Shown: positions 17,523-27,130, counted from the stretch's first letter. The stretch is DNA of 64,000 nucleotides from Roseovarius sp. ZX-A-9 (GCF_028369135.1 NZ_JAPWHW010000001.1:434001-498000); one strand, 5' to 3'. Numbers and translations are program-made. Notes: generated by a model not told the origin, from the sequence alone.

Positions 17523-17942
17523 ATGGATTACGAGACGATCAGCGCCGAGACGTTCGGAGCATCACTGACCGGGATCGGGCTGAATATCCTAGTGCGGGAC
17601 GTAAAACGTCAGGTCGCCTTTCTGACCGAGGTTTTCGAGGTCGAGGCGCATCAGATCACGGATGATTTCGCGATCATCCGCTATCACGGCAGCATCATGC
17701 AACTGCACAGCGACGGCACTTATCATTCCCACCCCCTGCCAAGCCTCATCCCAGAGGCGGGTGTGCGTGGCGGCGGGGCCGAATTCCGTTTCTACCACAC
17801 CGACCCCGACGCGGCACAAACGAGAGCCGAATCGATGGGCGCGCATGTGCTGCAAGCGGCGACGGACAAGCCGCACGGGCTGCGCGAAGTCTATATCCTG
17901 TGCGAAAACGGCTATGCTTGGGTCGCGTCGCGGCCACTGTGA
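17523..17942 (+). CDS. VOC (glyoxalase/bleomycin-resistance fold) family protein
   Basis: A 139-aa single-domain protein of the vicinal oxygen chelate superfamily. It shows the paired beta-alpha-beta-beta-beta modules: LNILVRDVKRQVAFLTEVF at about residues 20-38 and a second half with AEFRFYHTDPDAAQTRAESMGA (about 90-111) ending in the REVYILCENGYAW strand. Potential metal ligands His/Glu are present (His46, Glu near 123). Family members include dioxygenases, lyases and resistance proteins, and nothing here fixes the reaction. It is divergent from amn and 76 bp upstream of an SDR gene, possibly cotranscribed. Confidence 0.75.
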   Translation: MDYETISAETFGASLTGIGLNILVRDVKRQVAFLTEVFEVEAHQITDDFAIIRYHGSIMQLHSDGTYHSHPLPSLIPEAGVRGGGAEFRFYHTDPDAAQTRAESMGAHVLQAATDKPHGLREVYILCENGYAWVASRPL

Positions 17943-18018
17943 CAGGCGCGCGAGTGCCAGACCGCGGGATGGCGATCAAACGGTTGCGCATAGCACAGCG
18001 CCAGCGCATATCGTTGGC

Positions 18019-18873
18019 ATGACCCAGACATTGCTCTCTTTCGGCCACGGCTATTCGGCCCGCGCCCTGACCCGCCAGCTACTGCCCCTTGGGTGGCGCG
18101 TGATCGGCACCACGCGCAGTGATGACAAGGTCCCGGCGCTGACTGCAACGGGAGCTGAGGTGGTGATCTTTCCCGGTGGCGATGTGGAGGCGGCGCTGGC
18201 GGATGCGACGCATCTGCTGATCTCGGCCGGGCCGGACGCAGATGGTGATCCGGTGCTGAATGCGCTGGGGGACGCCATCACGCGGATCGCACCGCGGCTG
18301 GAATGGGCAGGCTACCTGTCGACCACCGGTGTTTACGGCGATCACGCCGGCGGCTGGGTGGATGAGGCGACGCCGCTCGCCCCCAGCACCCGGCGCGGCC
18401 AGATGCGTGCCCGCGCCGAGGCCGCGTGGCAAGCGATCCCCGGACTGCCGCTGCATATCTTTCGCCTCGCAGGGATTTACGGGCCGGGGCGCGGCCCCTT
18501 TGCCAAGGTGCGGGCGGGCACGGCCCGCCGGATCATCAAGCCGAACCAGATTTTCAGCCGCATCCATGTCGAGGATATCGCGCAGGTCTTGCTGGCCTCG
18601 ATCCGTGCGCCGCGACCGGGTGCGATCTACAACGTGTGCGATAACGATCCGGCCCCGCCCGAAGACGTGATTGCCCATGCAGCCGAATTGCTGGGCGTGC
18701 CGATCCCGCCGGCGATTCCCTTTGACGAGGCTGACATGACGCCCATGGCGCGCAGTTTCTATGCTGAATCCAAGCGCGTGCGTAACGCGCTGATCAAGGA
18801 CGAACTGGGTGTCACGCTGCGCTATCCCAGTTACCGCGACGGGCTGGCCGCCCTGCTGGCTGCCGAAGGCTGA
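18019..18873 (+). CDS. NAD(P)-dependent short-chain dehydrogenase / epimerase (extended SDR, YeeZ-like)
   Basis: Cytoplasmic Rossmann-fold oxidoreductase of 284 aa. The N-terminus SFGHGYSARALTRQL (about residues 5-19) is the variant dinucleotide-binding loop of the atypical SDR group to which E. coli YeeZ belongs. STTGVYGDHAGGWVDE (about 101-116) carries the catalytic-type Thr and Tyr region, and the substrate loop FRLAGIYGPGRGP is near 150. ATG at 18019 matches the family start; a longer open frame upstream overlaps the VOC gene and is rejected. Reaction unknown; sugar-nucleotide or lipid substrates are possible. Its last 62 nt overlap the convergent glycosyltransferase remnant. Confidence 0.8.
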   Translation: MTQTLLSFGHGYSARALTRQLLPLGWRVIGTTRSDDKVPALTATGAEVVIFPGGDVEAALADATHLLISAGPDADGDPVLNALGDAITRIAPRLEWAGYLSTTGVYGDHAGGWVDEATPLAPSTRRGQMRARAEAAWQAIPGLPLHIFRLAGIYGPGRGPFAKVRAGTARRIIKPNQIFSRIHVEDIAQVLLASIRAPRPGAIYNVCDNDPAPPEDVIAHAAELLGVPIPPAIPFDEADMTPMARSFYAESKRVRNALIKDELGVTLRYPSYRDGLAALLAAEG

Positions 18874-19123
18874 CCGAACCTAGCAAGGGGCGGATCAACG
18901 TCAGGAACGCCGCCGCCTGATCGTCGAAAGACACGACCGGCACGGGGTCCTGCGGCACGATCCCGCGCGCCAGATGCGCCTCGGTTTGCGCGCGCAGGGG
19001 GGGGCCTGCCCCGATGGGGATCATGTCGGCCCCCTGTGCCGCGTCATGTTCGACCGTGCCGCCGGTATCGGTCTGGATCACGCGAACGCCGCGCGCCAAA
19101 GCCTCGCGGATAGCAAGGCCAAA
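18812..19123 (-). pseudogene. 3' remnant of a group-1 (GT4-like) glycosyltransferase, cut by an IS6-family element
   Basis: On the minus strand the frame reads FGLAIREALARGVRVIQT followed by DTGGTVEH, the nucleotide-sugar-binding motif of GT4 glycosyltransferases (usual form FGLxxxEAMAxGxPVVxTxxGGxxE). About 100 residues of the C-terminus remain, down to TGA at 18812-18814. The upstream part, including the whole acceptor domain, is missing and replaced by the insertion element whose left end lies at about 19124. No start codon with a ribosome-binding site exists for the fragment. Given the rhamnose genes just beyond the element it was probably part of a surface-polysaccharide locus. Confidence 0.75.
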
Positions 19124-19929
19124 GGCATTGTCACATTAACTCGGGTTTGTTGGAAGCGTTGGAAATTTTGCGTAGTTGCTGCGCATGAGCATGATCGTCA
19201 GCTACAAGCGCCACCGTTTTCCACCAGAGATCATCGCGCACGCGGTTTGGCTGTACGTCCGTTTCAACCTCTCCCTGCGCGAAGTCGAGGAAATGCTCCT
19301 GAAGCGTGGCATTGACGTTTCCTACGAAACGATCCGGCGTTGGGTGGCGAAATTCGCCCCGCAGATCGCCCGAAACTTGCGCCGGCGGCAGGCGCGTCCG
19401 GGGGATGTCTGACATCTCGACGAAGTTGCGGTGACGATCTCGGGGCGGAAATTCTGGCTCTGGCGCGCGGTTGACCAAGAGGGGATCGTTCTGGAAGAAA
19501 TCCTGCAATCTAAGCGCGACAAGCGCGCTGCAAAGCGTCTTTTGAAAGCGCTGATCAAGCGGTTTGGCCTGCCCAAACGGACCGTCACGGACAAGCTGCG
19601 CTCCTACGGCGCAGCCAGACGCGAGATCGTGTCCGGCCTTGAACATCGCTCCCACAAAGGCCTGAACAATCGGGCCGAGAACAGCCATTTGCCGTTTCGA
19701 AAACGAGAGCGCTGCATTCAAGATTTCCGCTCTCCGGGCGGGTTGCAACGGTTTGTGACATGCCAGTCTGCCGCCCGAAACCGCTTCTCGATACCTGCCC
19801 GCCGCCGTTCCGCAAACGCAACACGCTATCACAGAATGGAGGCCTTCGACGCCTGGAAAGAGGCCGCAAGCATCTGACGCTCCAAGACCGGCCATCTCTT
19901 CGCGGCCGGCGAGTTAAGTTGACAACACC
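19124..19929 (+). mobile_element. IS6-family insertion sequence, decayed
   Basis: About 806 bp bounded by imperfect terminal inverted repeats: 19124-19143 and 19910-19929 match at 16 of 20 positions (shared core TTGTCA and TTAACTCG). One transposase frame fills it. No 8-bp target duplication is visible: the flanks AGGCCAAA (left) and CTCTCACG (right) differ, suggesting recombination or deletion after insertion, which fits the truncated glycosyltransferase on the left. Left boundary could be 10 bp further in, because the outer repeat bases also read as glycosyltransferase codons. Confidence 0.8.
19185..19877 (+). pseudogene. IS6-family transposase with an in-frame TGA
   Basis: DDE-type transposase of about 230 codons. 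The N-terminal helix-turn-helix region reads RHRFPPEIIAHAVWLY. The first catalytic Asp lies in HLDEV, the second in TDKLRSYG and the Glu in NRAENSH, followed by the Arg-rich RKRER, so the active site is complete. However codon 76 is TGA at 19410-19412, where relatives have Trp before HLDE; frame is kept on both sides, so a single TGG to TGA change explains it. Without readthrough only an inactive N-terminal stub is made. The C-terminus beyond residue 190 is less typical. Confidence 0.85.
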
Positions 19930-20121
19930 CTCTCACGTTCACTCGCTGCTGACCGTGCCGCATGGCGGTTAAGGGTTACCTTTGTAAATGCGGCCTAAAT
20001 GGGAAGATTCAGGAGAATTTAACAGATTTCCGCGACAACGGGGTGCGCCCCTTGGGGCGTGACACGGCATGGCCCTGTTGGTATCAATCCCGCGGGGCAG
20101 GAATGGGCAGGAGTATCCGGG

Positions 20122-20685
20122 TTGGAAATAACCGAAACAGCGTTGCCGGGCGTACTGGTCCTTACCCCGCGCCGATTTGGCGATGCGCGCGGTTTTTTCA
20201 GCGAAAGCTGGAACCGGCGCACACTGGCCGAGGTCGGGATAGAGATCGATTTCGTGCAGGACAATCATTCGCTGTCGCACGGCATCAGCACGGTGCGCGG
20301 CCTGCATTTCCAGTCGCCGCCCCACGCCCAGGCCAAGCTGGTGCGCTGCGGTCGTGGCCGGTTGCTCGATGTGGCGGTAGATTTTCGCCGCGGCAGCCCG
20401 ACCTTCGGACATTGGGTGGCCGAGGAACTGAGCTATGACAACGGTCGGCAGTTGCTGATCCCGGCAGGGTTCCTGCACGGCTTCGTCACGCGTGAGGCCG
20501 AAACCGAAGTGATTTACAAATGCTCGGACTACTACGCGCCCGAATGCGATGGCGCGATCCGGTTCGATGATCCCGATATAGGAATTGACTGGGGTCTGGG
20601 CGATACCGCGCCGATCCTGTCCGACAAAGACGCCGATGCCCCGCGCCTGCGCGATGTGATCTGCCCGTTTACACATGACGGATAA
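20122..20685 (+). CDS. rfbC: dTDP-4-dehydrorhamnose 3,5-epimerase
   Basis: Third enzyme of dTDP-L-rhamnose synthesis, converting dTDP-4-dehydro-6-deoxyglucose to the L-configured 4-keto sugar. The 187-aa cupin-fold protein shows RGFFSESW (about residue 25), the substrate motif QDNHSLS (about 47), VRGLHFQ with the catalytic His (about 61), and GFLHGFVT (about 119). TTG at 20122 follows CAGGAG at ideal spacing and gives normal length; the frame is open back to 20059 but that part is not conserved. It opens the rfbCBDA operon and overlaps rfbB by 11 nt. The IS6 element lies 192 bp upstream and may have replaced the native promoter. Confidence 0.95.
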   Translation: MEITETALPGVLVLTPRRFGDARGFFSESWNRRTLAEVGIEIDFVQDNHSLSHGISTVRGLHFQSPPHAQAKLVRCGRGRLLDVAVDFRRGSPTFGHWVAEELSYDNGRQLLIPAGFLHGFVTREAETEVIYKCSDYYAPECDGAIRFDDPDIGIDWGLGDTAPILSDKDADAPRLRDVICPFTHDG

Positions 20686-21727
20686 GGCGAAATGCATCCT
20701 TGTAACCGGCGGGGCCGGGTTCATCGGGTCCGCGGTGGTGCGGCAGGCGGTGGCGGCCGGGCACAGGGTGATCAACCTTGATGCACTGACCTACGCGGCC
20801 TGTCTCGACAATGTGGCCAGTGTCGCCGACAGCGACCTTTATGCCTTCGAACATGCCGATATCCGAGACCGTGCAACGCTGGGCCTGATCTTTGCCAAGC
20901 ACCGGCCCGACGCGGTCTTGCATCTGGCCGCCGAAAGCCATGTGGACCGCTCCATCGACAGCCCCGGCGCGTTCATCGAGACTAACGTCACCGGCACCTA
21001 CTACATGCTTGAGGCCGCGCGCGCCTATTGGTTGGAAAGCGGGCAACCCGAGGGGTTTCGCTTTCATCATGTCTCGACAGACGAGGTGTATGGCTCGCTC
21101 GGGCCCGAGGGGTTCTTTACCGAAGATACGCCCTATGACCCGCGCAGCCCCTATTCGGCCTCCAAGGCATCATCCGACCATCTGGTGCGCGCATGGTACG
21201 AAACGTACGGTCTGCCCGTCCTGTTGACCAATTGCTCGAACAATTACGGCCCCTACCATTTCCCTGAGAAGCTGATTCCGGTGGTGATCATCGCGGCGCT
21301 GGAGGGGCGCGAAATTCCGGTCTACGGTAAGGGCGAGAACGTGCGCGACTGGCTTTATGTCGAGGATCATGCCGATGCGTTGCTGACGGTGCTGACGCGC
21401 GGGCAGACCGGGCGCAGCTACAACATCGGCGGCAACGAGGAGCGGCGCAATATTGATCTGGTGCGGATGATCTGCGCCTTGCTGGACGAGTTGCGGCCCA
21501 AGGATACCCCCTATGCCGAGCAGATCGCCTTTGTCACCGACCGGCCCGGGCATGATCTGCGCTATGCCATCGACGCCAGCCGCATCCGGGACGAGCTGGG
21601 CTGGCAACCGTCGGTTACGCTTGAGCAAGGTCTGCGACGGACGGTGGAGTGGTATCTGGAGAACGAGCCGTGGTGGCGCGCGCTGCTGACACGCGACGGC
21701 GTGAGCACACGGCTTGGCACGGCATGA
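20675..21727 (+). CDS. rfbB: dTDP-glucose 4,6-dehydratase
   Basis: Second enzyme of the dTDP-L-rhamnose pathway, an NAD-dependent extended SDR acting in the cytoplasm. The 350-aa protein contains the Rossmann loop TGGAGFIGS (about residues 11-19), [11 protein letters not shown] (about 84), the dehydratase signature [10 protein letters not shown] (about 133) and the catalytic YSASK (about 162-166), plus [14 protein letters not shown]. Full length for the family. It overlaps rfbC by 11 nt and its TGA overlaps the rfbD ATG, so translation is coupled through the whole operon. Product feeds rhamnose-containing lipopolysaccharide or exopolysaccharide. Confidence 0.97.
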   Translation: MTDKAKCILVTGGAGFIGSAVVRQAVAAGHRVINLDALTYAACLDNVASVADSDLYAFEHADIRDRATLGLIFAKHRPDAVLHLAAESHVDRSIDSPGAFIETNVTGTYYMLEAARAYWLESGQPEGFRFHHVSTDEVYGSLGPEGFFTEDTPYDPRSPYSASKASSDHLVRAWYETYGLPVLLTNCSNNYGPYHFPEKLIPVVIIAALEGREIPVYGKGENVRDWLYVEDHADALLTVLTRGQTGRSYNIGGNEERRNIDLVRMICALLDELRPKDTPYAEQIAFVTDRPGHDLRYAIDASRIRDELGWQPSVTLEQGLRRTVEWYLENEPWWRALLTRDGVSTRLGTA

Positions 21728-22590
21728 GGCTGCTGGTATTCGGCAAGACCGGGCAGGTCGCGCAGGAACTGGGACGTTTGGGCGCAGGACCGCACGAGAT
21801 CACCTGTCTGGGGCGCGATGAGGCGGATTTCACCAATCCGCTGATGTGCCTTGCCGCGCTGAAGCAGCATGGGCCCGATGCGGTGATCAACGCTGCCGCC
21901 TATACGCGTGTGGACGACGCCGAAGAAGAAGAGCCGCTGGCGACCCAGATCAATGCCGACACGCCCGGCGTGCTGGCGACCGAATGCGCCGCGATGGGCA
22001 TTCCGTTTCTTCAAATCTCGACCGATTACGTGTTTGATGGCAGCGGCCAGATGCCTTTTGCCCCTGATCATGCCACCGCGCCGCTGGGGGCCTACGGGCG
22101 TAGCAAACAGGCGGGTGAGGCGGCGGTACGGGCGGCGGGCGGCAATCACGTGATCCTGCGGACGTCATGGGTGTTTTCCGCGCATGGCAACAATTTCGTG
22201 AAAACCATGCTGCGCCTCGGGGCGGAGCGGGACCGGCTGACCGTTGTCGCAGATCAGATCGGCGGTCCGACCCCTGCCGCCGCCATCGCCACCGCGTGCC
22301 TGCACTGTGCCGAGCGGCTGGCAGCAGAGCCCGAACTGTCGGGCACCTATCACTTTACCGGCAGGCCCGATGTCAGCTGGGCAGAGTTTGCGCGCGCGAT
22401 CTTTGCCATCGCCGGGCTGACGGTCGAGGTGGCGGATATCCCCAGTGCGGACTATCCGACACCGGCGCGCCGCCCGGCCAATTCGCGGCTTGATTGCAGC
22501 AGCCTGCATGCCGCGTTCGGAATCGAGCGGCCCGATTGGCAACGCGCGCTCGAACTCATCATCACCGCCCTCAGAGGAGCCACCCCATGA
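21724..22590 (+). CDS. rfbD: dTDP-4-dehydrorhamnose reductase
   Basis: Last enzyme of dTDP-L-rhamnose synthesis, reducing the 4-keto group with NAD(P)H. The 288-aa SDR begins [14 protein letters not shown] (nucleotide-binding loop), has [14 protein letters not shown] (about residue 57-70), STDYVFDGS (about 100) and the catalytic YGRSKQAGE (about 123-131). The ATG at 21724 overlaps the rfbB stop as ATGA; its own stop overlaps the rfbA start in the same way. Frame extends upstream to 21649 but the coupled ATG matches the family start. Complete active site. Confidence 0.96.
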   Translation: MRLLVFGKTGQVAQELGRLGAGPHEITCLGRDEADFTNPLMCLAALKQHGPDAVINAAAYTRVDDAEEEEPLATQINADTPGVLATECAAMGIPFLQISTDYVFDGSGQMPFAPDHATAPLGAYGRSKQAGEAAVRAAGGNHVILRTSWVFSAHGNNFVKTMLRLGAERDRLTVVADQIGGPTPAAAIATACLHCAERLAAEPELSGTYHFTGRPDVSWAEFARAIFAIAGLTVEVADIPSADYPTPARRPANSRLDCSSLHAAFGIERPDWQRALELIITALRGATP

Positions 22591-23459
22591 CCCAGCGCAA
22601 AGGCATCATTCTGGCAGGCGGCACCGGCACCCGCCTGCACCCGATCACCATGGGCGTGTCCAAGCAGCTGTTGCCGATCTATGACAAGCCGATGGTGTAT
22701 TACCCGCTCAGCGTGCTGATGCTGGCGGGCATCCGCGAGATTGCCGTGATCACCACGCCGCAGGATCAGGCGCAGTTTCAGCGCCTGATGGGCGACGGGT
22801 CGCAATGGGGGCTCACACTGACATGGATCGTACAGCCCTCGCCCGACGGGTTGGCGCAGGCCTATATCCTGGCCGAGGATTTTCTGGATGGCGCGCCCTC
22901 AGCCATGGTGCTGGGGGACAACATCTTTTTCGGCCACGGCCTGCCCGAGATGCTGGCCGAGGCAGATGCGCAGCGGGTAGGCGGAGCGGTCTTTGGCTAT
23001 CACGTGGCCGATCCCGAACGCTACGGCGTCGTCACCTTTGACAAGCAGGACCGCGCGGTGTCGATCATCGAGAAGCCCGAAGTGCCCGGATCGCCCTATG
23101 CGGTGACCGGGCTCTATTTCCTGGACGGCAGCGCTCCAGAGCGGGCTCGCGCCGTCACCCCATCAGCGCGGGGGGAGTTGGAGATCACCACGCTGCTGCA
23201 AAGCTATCTTGACGACGGCACGCTAAAGGTGCGCCGCATGGGGCGCGGTTATGCGTGGCTTGATACCGGCACCCATGCCAGCCTGCTGGATGCCGGGAAT
23301 TTTGTGCGCACATTGCAGGAACGGCAAGGGTTGCAGGCGGGCTGCCCCGAAGAGATCGCTTACGCCCAAGGCTGGATCGACGCCGATCAGCTGCGGGCGC
23401 GGGCGGAATTGTTCGCCAAAAACGCCTATGGGTCGTATTTGCTGCGGCTGCTGAAGTAA
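22587..23459 (+). CDS. rfbA: glucose-1-phosphate thymidylyltransferase
   Basis: First enzyme of the pathway: joins dTTP and glucose 1-phosphate to dTDP-glucose. The 290-aa product carries the nucleotidyltransferase signature [11 protein letters not shown] (about residues 9-19), [16 protein letters not shown], the Mg-binding LGDNIFFG (about 107-114), EKPEVPGS and [10 protein letters not shown] (about 217). All are standard for RmlA. ATG follows AGAGGAG within rfbD and overlaps its stop by ATGA. It ends the operon, 12 bp before the convergent TMADH-like gene; no clear terminator separates them. Confidence 0.97.
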   Translation: MTQRKGIILAGGTGTRLHPITMGVSKQLLPIYDKPMVYYPLSVLMLAGIREIAVITTPQDQAQFQRLMGDGSQWGLTLTWIVQPSPDGLAQAYILAEDFLDGAPSAMVLGDNIFFGHGLPEMLAEADAQRVGGAVFGYHVADPERYGVVTFDKQDRAVSIIEKPEVPGSPYAVTGLYFLDGSAPERARAVTPSARGELEITTLLQSYLDDGTLKVRRMGRGYAWLDTGTHASLLDAGNFVRTLQERQGLQAGCPEEIAYAQGWIDADQLRARAELFAKNAYGSYLLRLLK

Positions 23460-23471
23460 AATGGGCCTCTC

Positions 23472-25535
23472 TCAGACATTCACGTTCATATCCTCGCGCA
23501 GGACGGCATCACCGCCGTCCATCGCCGTGCGTGCATATTTGTACCCCCCATAGACCGCCGCTGCGATCAGGCCGGGGGCGTAGCAATCACCGATCCGCGT
23601 GACCTTGCGCAGGCCCGCATCCTGCCAGTCGTCCTGCCGCGCGTTAAGGTCATCCCAAAGCTGATCGTTGGGCAGGCGCGCGGTCACTAGTACTAACGTG
23701 GCGCAGTCAATCTGGCGCAGCTTGCCGGCATAGACACATTCCAGCGTGAGGCTGGCGCTGTCCATATCGGCCAGTTTGCTGTTCGCCACGATTTCCACGC
23801 CCAGGTCGATCAGGCGTTTCTGGATGCGGTGCTGTTCCAGTGTGAAGTCCGACCAGGGCGCGACCATGGATGTGGGTGTCACGAAAACCACCGCGCGCCC
23901 GGTGGCTACCGCGACCTCTGCCAGCACACTGCCGAGATAAAACCGGTCATCATCGAATATGATGATCGGCCCCGACGCGGCATCACGTTCCAGCCCGCCC
24001 TGCATGACATCATCCGGCGTCAGCACATTGCCCTTTTGCAAAAAGCCCAGCGGCTGGCGATGCGCCCGCCCCATTCCGTCCCTGCGCCAGTAGGACCCGG
24101 TGGCGATCGCCACATTGGCGATGCCGTATTCCAGCACATCCGCCGCACTCAGCGGGCTGCTCAGGTAAAGCTCGGCGTTTTGCACCTGCTGCAATTGCCA
24201 CATGCGCCAGTCGCGGACCCGCGCCCATTCGGCAAGGCCGGGCAGCTGGCTTTCGGCGGTGACGCGCCCGCCCCAGTGATCGCTGGCTTCGGCGATTGTG
24301 ACGTCATTGTCGGCCTTGACCAGAACCCGCGCCGCCTCCAGCCCGGCAGGACCACCGCCGATGATCAGATATGGCTCGGTTTGCTTGGGCCGGGTGATGA
24401 TCTCGGGGTGCCAACCGCGCCGCCATTCCTCGGCCGCCGTCGGATTCTGCGTGCAGCGGAACGGCACGCAGGTGTTATCTCCCGACACGCAGATGTTGCA
24501 GCCGATGCATTCACGGATCTCTTCCAGCCTGCCCTCGTCGATCTTTCTGGGCAGATAGGGGTCGGCGATGGAGGGGCGGGCCGCGCCGATCATGTCCAGC
24601 TTGCCCTGTCTGATCAGGCGCACCATCGTATCGGGCGAGGTATGGCGCCCGACCCCGACCACCGGCTTGGTCGTGACGGATTTGACGAATTCTGTATAGG
24701 GCTCCTGATACGCTTCCTTGGCAAAGCGCGATGTCTGGCTGTCGTTTGACCAGTCCGACAGGTTGACGTCCCAGAGGTCCGGCTCTTCGGCCAATGCCTC
24801 GATCACTTCGCGCGCCTCGACATCGTGGCGGATGCCCTCTGGCCCCAGCAATTCTTCAACGGCAAAGCGCACGGCGATGGCGCAGGTATCGCCCACCGCA
24901 TCGCGCGTGTCTGCGATCACCTCGCGAAAGAGCCGCACACGGTTCTGCAGTGATCCGCCATATTCGTCGGTACGGTGATTGTGCCGGTGCAACAGGAAAT
25001 GCTGCAACAGCGTCATGTCGTGGCCCGCATAGACATAAACGATGTCGAACCCTGCCGTCTTGGCCCGACGGGCAGCGTCGACATGCCAGCCGCGGAATGC
25101 CTTGATATCGGCCTTGTCCATCGCCCGCGCATTCACCGGGTCGTTGCTGTCCACCACAACGGCGGACGGCGCCAGGGGGATGCGGCGCGAATAGCGGTTG
25201 GCCGAGTGCAGCCCGTTATGGGCCAGCTGGATCGCGGCCAGGCTGCCATGTTCGTGCACCGCTTCGGTCATCAGCCGCAGCGCCGGAATGTCGCGATCAT
25301 CCCACAGCCGCGCCTCGTTCGACGAAGATAGATCAGAGGTGGGGTGAATCTCGGTTTCCTGCGTCGACACGACGCCCCAGCCACCGGCCGCCTTGACCCC
25401 GCGATGCGCCGCCTCGCTCCGGGGATAGCGATAGCCCATGCCGGTGCAGTGAGGCACCTGATAGAACCGGTTCGGCGCGGTAACAGGGCCCAGCTGGACG
25501 GGTTCGAACAGAATATCGTGGATCGGATTTCGCAT
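23472..25535 (-). CDS. TMADH/DgcA-type FMN and 4Fe-4S oxidoreductase
   Basis: A 687-aa enzyme built like trimethylamine/dimethylamine dehydrogenase and dimethylglycine demethylase DgcA. It has an old-yellow-enzyme barrel (residues 1-330, with the QLAHNGLH and HNHRTDEYGGS segments), a 4Fe-4S motif with Cys343, 346, 349 and 361 spaced as in TMADH, then a nucleotide-binding domain starting LIIGGGPAGLEAARV (about 383). Such enzymes oxidatively demethylate methylated amines or betaines and pass electrons to ETF. Roseobacters use these compounds, but the substrate is not fixed here. AAAGGCCC precedes the ATG. Divergent from pncB; no ETF or C1 genes adjoin. Confidence 0.85.
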   Translation of the reverse strand: MRNPIHDILFEPVQLGPVTAPNRFYQVPHCTGMGYRYPRSEAAHRGVKAAGGWGVVSTQETEIHPTSDLSSSNEARLWDDRDIPALRLMTEAVHEHGSLAAIQLAHNGLHSANRYSRRIPLAPSAVVVDSNDPVNARAMDKADIKAFRGWHVDAARRAKTAGFDIVYVYAGHDMTLLQHFLLHRHNHRTDEYGGSLQNRVRLFREVIADTRDAVGDTCAIAVRFAVEELLGPEGIRHDVEAREVIEALAEEPDLWDVNLSDWSNDSQTSRFAKEAYQEPYTEFVKSVTTKPVVGVGRHTSPDTMVRLIRQGKLDMIGAARPSIADPYLPRKIDEGRLEEIRECIGCNICVSGDNTCVPFRCTQNPTAAEEWRRGWHPEIITRPKQTEPYLIIGGGPAGLEAARVLVKADNDVTIAEASDHWGGRVTAESQLPGLAEWARVRDWRMWQLQQVQNAELYLSSPLSAADVLEYGIANVAIATGSYWRRDGMGRAHRQPLGFLQKGNVLTPDDVMQGGLERDAASGPIIIFDDDRFYLGSVLAEVAVATGRAVVFVTPTSMVAPWSDFTLEQHRIQKRLIDLGVEIVANSKLADMDSASLTLECVYAGKLRQIDCATLVLVTARLPNDQLWDDLNARQDDWQDAGLRKVTRIGDCYAPGLIAAAVYGGYKYARTAMDGGDAVLREDMNVNV

Positions 25536-25666
25536 GTTGGGCCTTTAGTCTGAGTTGGTCGTGCCCATTTTACACACCCTGCCCCGGCTGCCCAGCGCCC
25601 AGAGCGCCCTTGTCAGCCCTCACGCCCCCTGCTTTAACCACCCGGTACTCAGCCGGAGGCCGTGCA

Positions 25667-26959
25667 ATGGTCGATATCGCTACCCGTGTCCATAATCACA
25701 AATGGAAGATCGACCCGATCATCCGTTCCTTGATCGACACGGATTTCTACAAGCTGCTGATGTGCCAGTCGGTTTTTCGCAACCGGCCGGACACGCAGGT
25801 GACCTTCAGCCTTATAAACCGGACCAAGCATATCCCGCTGGCGGACCTGGTGGACGAGGGCGAATTGCGCGAGCAACTGGATCATATCCGGTCGCTGTCT
25901 CTCAGCCGGGGCGAGAGCACATGGCTGCGCGGCAACATGTTCTACGGCAAGCGACAGATGTTCACACCAGAATTCATGGAATGGTTCGAAACGATGCGCC
26001 TGCCGCCCTATCACCTGGAACGGGTCGGCGATCAGTATGAGCTGACGTTTGAAGGCTCATGGCCCGAGGTGATGCTGTGGGAGGTGCCCGCGCTGGCCGT
26101 GTTGATGGAATTGCGCAGCCGCGCGGTGCTGCACGACATGGGCCGGTTCGAGCTGAAGGTGCTTTATGCCCGCGCGATGACCAAGCTGTGGGAGAAGGTC
26201 GAGCGGCTGCGCGATGTGCCCGACCTGCTTGTTGCGGATTTCGGCACGCGGCGACGGCACAGCTTTCTCTGGCAGGATTGGTGCGTGCAGGCGATGATGG
26301 AGGGGCTGGGCGAAAAATTCGTCGGTACCTCGAACTGCTTCATCGCCAAGAATCGCGAGGTTGAGGCGATCGGCACCAACGCGCATGAGTTGCCGATGGT
26401 CTACGCCGCGCTGGCCGATAGTGACGAAGAGCTGGCGCGCGCGCCTTACGACGTGCTCAGCGACTGGCACGAGGAACACGAGGGCAATCTGCGGATCATC
26501 CTGCCCGACACTTACGGCACTGAAGGTTTCTTGCGCAATGCGCCCGACTGGCTGGCGGGTTGGACCGGCATCCGCATTGATTCGGGTGATCCCGCCACTG
26601 GCGCGGAACGCGCGATTGAATGGTGGGCATCGCGCGGCGAGGACCCATCAGAGAAACTAATCATCTTCTCCGACGGGCTGGACGTGGAGAAGATCGCAAC
26701 ATTGCAGGCGCAGTTCGCCGGTCGCGTGCGGGTGTCGTTCGGCTGGGGCACCCTGCTAACCAACGATTTTCGCGGGCTGACGCCGGATGACGCGCTGGCA
26801 CCGTTCTCACTGGTGTGCAAGGCGGTGTCGGCCAATGGGCGACCCACGGTCAAGCTTTCGGACAACCCGCTCAAGGCGATGGGGCCCGCATCCGAGATCG
26901 CGCGGTACAAGCGGGTGTTCGGGGTTGGAGAGCAGGACGCGTTGGAGGTTGTGGTTTAA
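25667..26959 (+). CDS. pncB: nicotinate phosphoribosyltransferase
   Basis: Salvage enzyme making nicotinate mononucleotide from nicotinate, PRPP and ATP. The 430-aa protein has the family signatures SLIDTDFYKLLM (about residues 20-31), VTFSLINRTK, VADFGTRRRHSFLWQ (about 188-202), the conserved GTSNCFIAKN with its phosphorylated-His neighbourhood EAIGTNAHE (about 231-239), and RIDSGDPA (about 304). GGAGG at 25654-25658 decides the ATG at 25667. It stands alone between a divergent flavoprotein and a terminator. Presence of nicotinate salvage does not by itself support the nicotinate idea for the distant Mo-hydroxylase operon. Confidence 0.96.
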   Translation: MVDIATRVHNHKWKIDPIIRSLIDTDFYKLLMCQSVFRNRPDTQVTFSLINRTKHIPLADLVDEGELREQLDHIRSLSLSRGESTWLRGNMFYGKRQMFTPEFMEWFETMRLPPYHLERVGDQYELTFEGSWPEVMLWEVPALAVLMELRSRAVLHDMGRFELKVLYARAMTKLWEKVERLRDVPDLLVADFGTRRRHSFLWQDWCVQAMMEGLGEKFVGTSNCFIAKNREVEAIGTNAHELPMVYAALADSDEELARAPYDVLSDWHEEHEGNLRIILPDTYGTEGFLRNAPDWLAGWTGIRIDSGDPATGAERAIEWWASRGEDPSEKLIIFSDGLDVEKIATLQAQFAGRVRVSFGWGTLLTNDFRGLTPDDALAPFSLVCKAVSANGRPTVKLSDNPLKAMGPASEIARYKRVFGVGEQDALEVVV

Positions 26960-27062
26960 CTTACCCAACCGTTCTGGCGGTCGGCCCTTTTTCCGTGATC
27001 CCTGGATTTTCGCGGCCAGTGGCTATGACAAGGCTTACGGCGCGGTACTAGACCGGCCAAAG

Positions 27063-27096
27063 AAAAACCCCGCCTCGAAACCGAGACGGGGTTTTT
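27063..27096. terminator. bidirectional rho-independent terminator
   Basis: AAAACCCCGCCTCG and CGAGACGGGGTTTT form a near-perfect stem around AAAC, with A-run before and T-run after, so it can end pncB transcription on the plus strand and rpmJ transcription on the minus strand. Confidence 0.9.
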
Positions 27097-27130
27097 TGAT
27101 GTCCTGCCGCAAGTTGCGACGGGCGCAGGC

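Noticed and set aside
19116..19937. Target-site duplication around the first IS6-family element
   Set aside because: The 8 bases on each side (AGGCCAAA and CTCTCACG) do not match, also with the boundaries shifted a few bases.
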